NCBI GenBank assembly: GCA_902806575.1
Contig: CADCXD010000018.1
Span: 2,852,001 to 2,916,000, forward strand
Length of the DNA: 64,000 nt
From: Jackrogersella multiformis
Taxonomy: Eukaryota > Ascomycota > Sordariomycetes > Xylariales > Hypoxylaceae
Reading direction: 5' to 3'
Both the position numbers and the translations under genes were made by a program. Under the pieces are notes generated by a model that saw only the letters and a list, made by a program, of their open reading frames with translations, had not been told where the DNA came from and did not search any database. Position 1 is the first letter of the stretch. Every line of letters starts with the position of its first letter. Shown here piece by piece: positions 56,887 to 64,000 of this stretch.

Positions 56887-58194
56887 ATGTCTTTCACTCG
56901 CCAGACTGTGGCCTTATTAGGCCTCGTAGCTCTCATGAGCAATGTAGACCTTGCTGTGTCCGTCGATATGGCTTATTGTGCAAGCCTCAATACAGCTTCA
57001 ACATCTGCCAGTAAGTGCCCTGGCAGTATATGAAATTATCTCATGCTTCATGAAGGCTAATGATTTTGAAGACTCCAGTATATGGCAGTCCGATGGGCTT
57101 TGCTTCAATTTTTGCGTGAACAACTTTGCATATGCCGTTGTACAGGATAGCGATTGCTGGTGTAGTAATTATACACCCGAAGAGTCAGCTCAAGTAGATA
57201 CCAGCGAATGTAATCAGCAGTGTCCTGGCTTCCCGAACGATACTTGCGGAGCTGACGGATTGTTCGGATACATGGCATTGAATAAGTCGCCTTCGGGCAC
57301 GAAGGGTGGCAGTAGCTCTACTTCAAGTCCAGTAAGTGTCCCAGTTTTTTGTTTTCTCTGATGAATAAGTGCCTCTTCGAATCAATGTCGTCTGGGTTCT
57401 CTTTCTTCGCCGCGCTTAGAGGACATTTCATTTTAACTATGTCCGACATCAGAGCGCTGTTACAGAGACCATCCATAATACAGTCACTGTTACGCCTACA
57501 GCTTCAACAGCTCCGACAGTTCACTCGACCACGGCTGTTCCTGTATGCGCTACTAATTTCAGATTTCTCTTATCTCTTCTTCTATCGAACCATTCTAGTT
57601 CAGGGGAAATGCTCATACTGGTCTCAGGATACTTCAAAAAGCTCTACAGCGACCGCCACTAGTCCCACCGTATCCGTCCATACAGTTACCGCAGGAGGCA
57701 CTGTTAGCCTCCAGACGGTCACGGTCGCTCCCACGTCTACGTCCGAGCCCAGTACCACGCCGGATGCCAACTCGACTGGAATGACGCCCAGCCAGCACGG
57801 GCTGTCAACTGGCCAAGCGGTTGGCGTGGCCATCGGTGTATTAGGTGCCGTAGCCATAGCCGTGGGGTTGGGCGTTTTCTTGTGGCTTCGTCGTAGGAGG
57901 CAGAGACACGGGGATGCTATCACGGATTCCCCCGGAAGTCATCGGGGAAGCTCGGCGGGTATGATGAGCACCCCAACAACAACAATGGCGTCGGTATGGG
58001 ATGGTGATAATACTTCGTCGGGTCGGAGAAATAGTCGGTATATGCCCCACGATCCTCGCATGGACCCATACGCCGTCAACATTTATACTCGGTTCGAAAA
58101 CAAAAGCCACGAGAGTATCAACACACTACAGGATAACCATGATTATTCGCGAAAGGTACTTCGAACCACGAACCCAGATCCAGACCAAGAATGA
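56887..58194 (+). CDS. WSC-domain cell-wall stress sensor
   Basis: Four exons, 56887-57010, 57072-57331, 57453-57542 and 57628-58194, give 346 residues. A signal peptide (MSFTRQTVALLGLVALMSN) precedes a WSC domain with ordered cysteines: MAYCASLNTAS, SIWQSDGLCFNFC, NNFAYAVVQDSDCWCSNY, TSECNQQCPGFPNDTCG and GLFGYMAL. A Ser/Thr-rich O-mannosylation stem (TVTVTPTASTAPTVHSTTA) leads to one membrane helix (GVAIGVLGAVAIAVGLGVF), a basic stop-transfer run LRRRRQRH and a cytoplasmic tail. Family knowledge: WSC proteins sense wall stress and signal through Rho1 and protein kinase C. Exon 3 (30 codons of Ser/Thr/Pro-rich sequence) was placed by phase and composition; the acceptor at 57627 is the least certain boundary. 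Confidence 0.85.
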
Positions 58195-61100
58195 TATTAG
58201 ATGGAGGGGGGAAACCGTTACGAAACGGTTGATGATGACGCACACGATTTTTCCCCGGTCGGGTTCACACCATTGGTTCATTGCATTGCATTTTCGAGAT
58301 ACCAGGCTGGCGTTTTTAGGAGAATGAGATATTAGGACAAAATCACGGGGGTTTTTACGCACACATATACATAGCATCGTAGTTAAGCGATGCTACAATT
58401 CGATTCTTAACTCGGATTTCGTTCTCCGGCCCGGTATAATCAGATCCACCGTAAGGGGAGGGTCTACGGCAGTATTGGTTGTTAGACCGGCGTGTACCAA
58501 AAGCAATTACTCTAGATGGATTTGTTTGGAGATCCCTCGACTCCATGGCTGGAGACGTGGAGGTTGGGCGATGGACATAACACCGGCAAACAAGGAGATA
58601 ACACACACGGCAAGGCATCGCCAGTACATACAGGAATATCGCGGGTCAATGGGCAATTAGGTATCGGTGGTTAATTTTGGAATGGTTTAGGGCGCTACCT
58701 TAGAATGAGTAGCCAGCTAGCTGGAGTCATATGGGGGAATCGATAAAAGAGCAGCCATTGTTGATATCTAACATAGCAATTATTATCTCTTATATCTTGT
58801 TATTTTCTGATATGGCAATGCCGTTATAGTAAGCGTCCAGTGCTTAGTCTATGATAGTGGTCAGGCACATCTCGGGTTCTAGATACGAATATGTTACGGT
58901 GACAACTACGGAGATTATAGTCCGGGTGACTTAGTAATGATAGCTACCTACATATTACCTAGCTTCCTAATGTAGGTACCTGCCTAAGGTAAGAATGCGG
59001 GATCTTGCTCTCACGCTGCCGCGGCGCACCCGTAAGCGTAATGCCGCTTTGATGAGTTGTGAGTTGTTCAATTTGGCACTACACTAGTTCAGGGGCAAGC
59101 GGCTTTTTCTTTATTACCTAGGTAGGTACCCAGATACCTAGCGACAAGCTCAGTTTAGCGTGCCTAGCGTACCTACGCCGGCCCATCTAAGATGAGGATT
59201 TTCGGCTTAGTCACGAGCCACTGACATCATCACCAACGCCCTCCCGCCCTCCTGGCCAATACAAATAAATCACTCCCGTCTCCTCTCTAACACTCTGGTT
59301 CGACGGTTGCATGTGCTTTGCAGTACAAGAAACCGGTTAGCTTCTTCTGTTGACGTCCGATTCCACTTGTTGCCACATACGTGATGTTTATTTTATGTGT
59401 TTTGTTCTCGAACTTGATGTTGAGTGATTATAAAGGAATATATTAATAGAACTACTCGATACGATATTGTAAATAATAGTTGAAGTATTTGTGAACAACA
59501 AAGGTGCCCAGCAAATTTTTTATTATTTTATTTCTTTTCCCTTTCGAGTTCTTCGTACTGTGTGTAATGCACGGCAACCGAGTTTCCCGGTAATTGGCGT
59601 CTGTTGGCGCGCGCCACCGTCTGTGCCGATCGAAATTGGCGGTTCCTGAAGATTAATAGTAATACTACTGTTCCTAAAAGGGCCTCTCTCAATTTCGCTA
59701 TTTGTTTATTTCACATTTCTCCCCTGACAACCTGCCTGGCCTAGCTTGCCTTAGCAGCTTAGGTGCTTTTCTTTAGTTTCGGGACGAGGCAAGCCCGTCG
59801 CCAGCTGGTTTTTTATTTTTTATTTTTTTATTTTTTTTTAATGGCTCCGCGGTACGGCGTGAGGCCTAAGCTAATTATTCTGAAAACAGTCTAGTTTGGG
59901 CGGCCGTTGGAATTCGAGGCGCGATTGGGCGTGCTGCGGTTTTCTTTGCCCGGAATGTAGTAAATGATCAGTCGTTGCGAGAAGAGGAAAACGTGTACAG
60001 TGTGTGCTTGTGACTCGGCGACCACGTGGCCGGCAGGCTTCCGGATGTTAGAGCGGGCCGGCCCTTCGACTCGAGTTGGAGAGTAGCTCGAGGCTCATTC
60101 CTACCTTATGTAGACTTTATGAGTCAGCCGTGATATAGATGGTTCGTGTTGACGCGTCCTGGAACTCACTGGAACCGGTCAGCGGGATGTTCGACAGTGG
60201 ATCACGGTGTTGACGGAGTTATTCGTATCTCCTCATCTCCGACGGGATTGTTCGTCGGGCATGACTGTTGTCCGTTGTCTGGGCGTCAGACTCGCTACGT
60301 ATCAAGTAGATGCAACAATGTTTGTGACATCCCTTATCCCTACGGACGAGCTCGAGTGTCTAGGGCCTAGGCCTCGTCTTGTCTTACTCTTGGAGCCGTT
60401 TAAGGGGGTGTAAGTTTACCACTATGTCGATAGTATCAGCACATATCCCTTACATATGCACTTTATGAAGTGTATAAACTAAATTCCTCATACTGGTTGT
60501 GTTATCTCCACTCAAAGCCCAACTCCTATAGCGTGGCATTGTAGAACCTCCAGCTCTCCCAATATACAAATCGCGTTCTTCTTGGCGAGTTAAATCTACT
60601 TCCCCAGTACCTAGGTAGTTAGTGCATAGAGTACACATACACCGTTCTATCATTCATCAACGTTATGGTAAGAGGTCCACAGCAGCCCATAATGACCAAG
60701 ACTTGACAGGACAAATGTTATTGGCTTATCTACCTAGTGGTACGCGTCTTTCAATTATGTGGAATTCCAGTCCTCTCGGTCTACCAAGATACTTTGGAAT
60801 GTTGGCCAAGGAAATAGGGGTTAATGGCTGCCGAAGTCGTTCACCACTGGGCTTTAGTTTAAGTTTTTCTCATAACCGTCATTCAGAATTGCCTTGCCGT
60901 TAAATCATCATAGAAGTTGAATCGTAATGGTAGCTAGCCCTAAGGTGAATATAATCACCCTTGTCGTCCTCATTCAGGCGCAAGAAACATATTTACGAAG
61001 AACTAAAATATGTTATCGAAGCCGACCGCCAGCAATCGCACGATTTACATCCGCAGTCCAAATGTTTAGCAGAAGCAGATACTTATAAGCTTTTCCACAC

Positions 61101-62395
61101 ATGTCTTTAATACATTAATTACATAGTTAAATACTAACCACACCTTAGTATGAGGTATCTTCATTCGAACTTCTCTATATTTTGGTCCCCATCCTTGTTA
61201 TGGTAATTATAATATGTACTCAAGGACTATTCGTCCCTAGAGGTCCGGTTCTATCTTCACGATTCATAAAAACGTCGTTAAACGTGAAGCTATATATCTC
61301 AGATACCCTAGCGAAAACATACATTCAATAAGATGATCTATGAACACTAGATATTCTGCGCGAGATCCGCTCATAAGTGCATGTGGGAGCATGATAGGGC
61401 ATTCATCTAAGTAACAACTAAACAAATGAAAGGAGGGAAAACAACGGGATAGAAAACTACCAAGGGGCTCAAGCCAGGCAAGTGGGTACGCTAGGAGGTT
61501 GTTCCGCAATAGTATATCGAGCTCAGCAGCACCCAATTGAGGTTATACCAATATAATATAATGGCTATAAAAGAGTTATACGACAAGGTGTTCATCAACA
61601 AAGACTTCGAATCGCGGCTCAAATGCAGACTGGAAAACATAAGATAAATTTCCATGGCATGAAGTCAAAAGGTGATGGTCGCAACTCAGGGGCATGGGAT
61701 AAAACAACAATTTAATGGAAGGCCGAAATATTGACCTATTCGTCAACCATATTTTCTTGAATCAAGTTAAAAAAGGTGTGATCATTATTATCATAGATGA
61801 TGTGCTGCTCTCTCCACCCCCTACCCCCTTCATCTCTCGTTCTCAGGCCCAACACCGAGAGCAGTAACAGTGCCTCTAGTGGCCACGTTGAAGATGTTTT
61901 CTAGTATTTTACAGGTCAGAACAATAGTCTCATTGCCAAGTAATTAGATAAAGTCAAGAAATGTCGATGAAGCCATGATGGTAAGATATAATACATATAT
62001 CTTATCGTCATGATCATAAGTTAAGAGCTTTCTACAAAAACAAGGGGCATTGCAACACAACCTTAATAAATAGATGTATGATAACTTATAAATGTTAAGT
62101 ATTTATACCTTCAATGCCAATACTCACCAACGTCGTCGTCGTCAAAGCCCACCAGACACGATCCCCAACCCCTATTTCGAAAACCTCATTAGGAATTTAT
62201 GTAGGTACCCACACGTGTTACCAATGCATGCTCCATCTAACAGCAAGAGGAATTCTTAAAGGTTCTATTAATATCTTATGAACTTCATCATCACCTTTCA
62301 ATATCAACTTTCACTATCAACCTTCACTAGGTATTTATCATGTTACTTCATTCGAATCCCGTATCAAATAATACGTACGGCGTATCAGAAGCACA
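58195..62395. other. 4.2-kb gene-poor region
   Basis: No open frame here shows a recognisable domain. It contains palindromes (about 58972, 59116-59132, 60609), a T-rich run (59806-59840) and promoter-like sequence near 59255-59300 (a CCAAT word before ACAAATAAAT) with no gene following. Frames of 60-93 codons near 60150-60900 and 61264-61536 are not supported. Confidence 0.5.
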
Positions 62396-63850
62396 ATGTC
62401 GAGAACTACAACCCCATCGCGAGCTTCTATAGCAAAGACTGGCCTACTAATTGCGACGATTAACAGCCTGAAGATCCTATCTGTATCCACCAAGATACCG
62501 GACGACTCACACGGATCCAGCACTTCTTCAGATGAGGATCCTGCTAGTCTAAAGATGACGCATCTCCACGCCAGGTACATCCTCAACCAGACACGGGAAC
62601 TTCCCCTTAGATGTTCTGTGAAGACGCTATTGAACGGCTATTCGGCGATTTACCTACACCTCTAAATGGCGACTAGCGCGTGGTAGAGTAGCAGGACGAG
62701 AGGTACACTGAAGCATTCGAGAATTTCTCTCACGCAAATAACTCGACAGATCACATCAAGGAATGTCGGAAGCTACGGGTTCTCAAGACTGGAATACAAA
62801 ATCGCCAGAACCCCCTCGGCATCCGTATTGCCTTCATTGAGGGTATTGCCCATAGCTTTCTACATGTGTCGATTATTGACGGCGACTCAGCCAGGTCGCG
62901 ATACCTTCGCAACTGTAAGGGGATGATCCAAGGATGGAAGGAAGAAAATGACGAAGACTACCCCCTGATGGGTCACCCGCATGCCCCGGATCAAATATTC
63001 TCGGGTGGTGTGCAAGGTCTCCAGAACCGCGATCTTATTCATCTTCCTAAGCTACTCACGTCTCCTGCAGGTTGTAATTATTGTCGCCGTCCAAGAGTAC
63101 GACACCGTTGCGAGGACTGCCTACAGCAAAACGGCATCCATCACTTTGCAATCCAAACTAGTTACTGTCGTCGACGCTGCCAACTTTTTGACGAGGAAGA
63201 ACATGAAGCAGTATGTTACAACCGCAAGCTCTTCGGGCGAGCCGCGAGTCTCACGAAGGCCATCTTCAAGATGATGGAACAATGGATCACCACCCTTTCA
63301 CTACGCGCCACTTAAGAACGCGACGTCATGATATTCTTAGTCGAGAAAGGTCGACACTTTAAAGCAATGCGAGGAGACTGCGGTCCATCCATTTATCCGG
63401 AATAATCGCATAGTTGAAAAGCATGTAACAGCAGCTCTGGAAGATCACTTCGTCCAGGACATGAGCCTCCCGATGTTGTCGACGGTGATTCCCCGGCTCC
63501 TAGAAGGTATGATGCTTCTCCTTCTATCACCGAGACTTCGATACTAAATATCAATAGGTAACTGCGGGCATGTCGAGGAATTTGTCACTAGGCAAGAACG
63601 CCCATCGTCCTATCGCCCGTCTCACCCCAGACGGCGGTATAGAGTCTGACATGATACGCCCTCATCGGCCTCTTGGAAAGTCGTATCAGAAAACGTACTA
63701 TCAAATGTTGATTAGCTTGACTTTGAACCGTCCAAGATGTTTCGCTGTTGGCTCTGATGTCCTTGTTGTCGAGATCCGACGCTGCTTTCTTTTTTAAAAT
63801 GGCCCTCGAAGTCAAGTCTATTGCTTCAAATGTCTGACATATTAGCTCGC
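62396..63850 (+). pseudogene. decayed MYND-type zinc-finger protein gene
   Basis: Coding-like segments in different frames follow one another. 62396-62662 starts MSRTTTPSRASIAKTGLLIA. A frame open from about 62711 to 63315 includes QNPLGIRIAFIEGIAHSF and a finger with AGCNYCRRPRVRHRCEDC, then TSYCRRRCQLFDEEEHEAVC, matching the spacing of MYND zinc ligands (C-x2-C, C-x2-C, YC-x3-C, H, C). A stop at 63313-63315 ends that frame, but coding-like sequence resumes in another (VEKHVTAALEDHFVQD and LPMLSTVIPRLLEG), crosses a plausible intron (63512-63557, with ACTAA branch and AATAG acceptor) into NCGHVEEFVTRQ, then breaks again. The multiple stops and shifts point to a pseudogene; a heavily spliced live gene is less likely. 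The target of the MYND domain is unknown. Confidence 0.5.
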
Positions 63851-64000
63851 TCACAAGGCTCTTCTACTAACCATAGTCCTCGCCTGTATAACTCTCGAGT
63901 CTTCCCGTATCATCGAAGAAGTTTATATCTTACCTCACAGACTTGCATGGTTTGGTGTGTGACAACGTAGTGAGCTTACGAGGTACACATCATACCCCCC

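Noticed and set aside
59255..59340. CCAAT and AT-rich promoter-like sequence
   Set aside because: No coding or RNA gene follows within range, so calling a promoter is not supported.
1..64000. tRNA, 5S rRNA, transposon and CRISPR signatures
   Set aside because: Visual search for B-box-like words, 5S-like sequence, transposase or reverse-transcriptase motifs and spaced repeats found nothing convincing; a covariance-model scan would be needed to exclude small RNAs.

Overview
This window looks like chromosomal DNA of a filamentous ascomycete (Pezizomycotina, probably Sordariomycetes and perhaps Xylariales; the lineage is an inference from protein resemblance recalled from memory, not from a search). 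The supporting signs are short introns of about 48-120 bases with GTRNGT donors and CTRAY...YAG acceptors, large intergenic spaces, and a set of typical fungal single-copy genes. No rRNA, tRNA, CRISPR array or intact transposon was recognised.

Left part (1-19.1 kb): the 5' two-thirds of a MOB3/phocein gene (minus strand, cut by the window edge); a COG0523/CobW zinc-chaperone GTPase of the ZNG1 type; the CCR4-NOT subunit NOT2, which carries a possible alternative promoter and first exon inside a 505-base intron; an intronless PARP-like ADP-ribosyltransferase with an RWD-like N-terminus; the chromosomal passenger protein INCENP/Sli15; and a large DnaJ-domain protein. Middle part (21.6-39.6 kb): an F-box protein, 3-isopropylmalate dehydratase (LEU1), a large tail-anchored coiled-coil protein, nuclear rim protein 1 (NUR1), V-ATPase subunit F (VMA7), an NPC2/ML-domain lipid-transfer protein and a CSC1/TMEM63 osmosensitive channel. 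Right part (42.4-64 kb): an unrecognised coiled-coil protein, a kelch-propeller membrane protein, an 8-kb gene desert, a WSC-domain cell-wall sensor, a second desert of about 4 kb, and a decayed MYND zinc-finger gene.

The genes are housekeeping or cell-biological and lie on both strands without operon-like clustering; no biosynthetic cluster or defence island is visible. The most interesting signals are the phase-compatible alternative first exon of NOT2, a palindromic TACCTAGGTA/GGTACC word found dozens of times in noncoding DNA and not in the coding exons I read, the PARP-like gene in AT-rich surroundings, and the gene-poor right arm ending in a zinc-finger relic. Exon boundaries were worked out by hand from splice consensus, reading phase and family resemblance; none was checked against transcripts.
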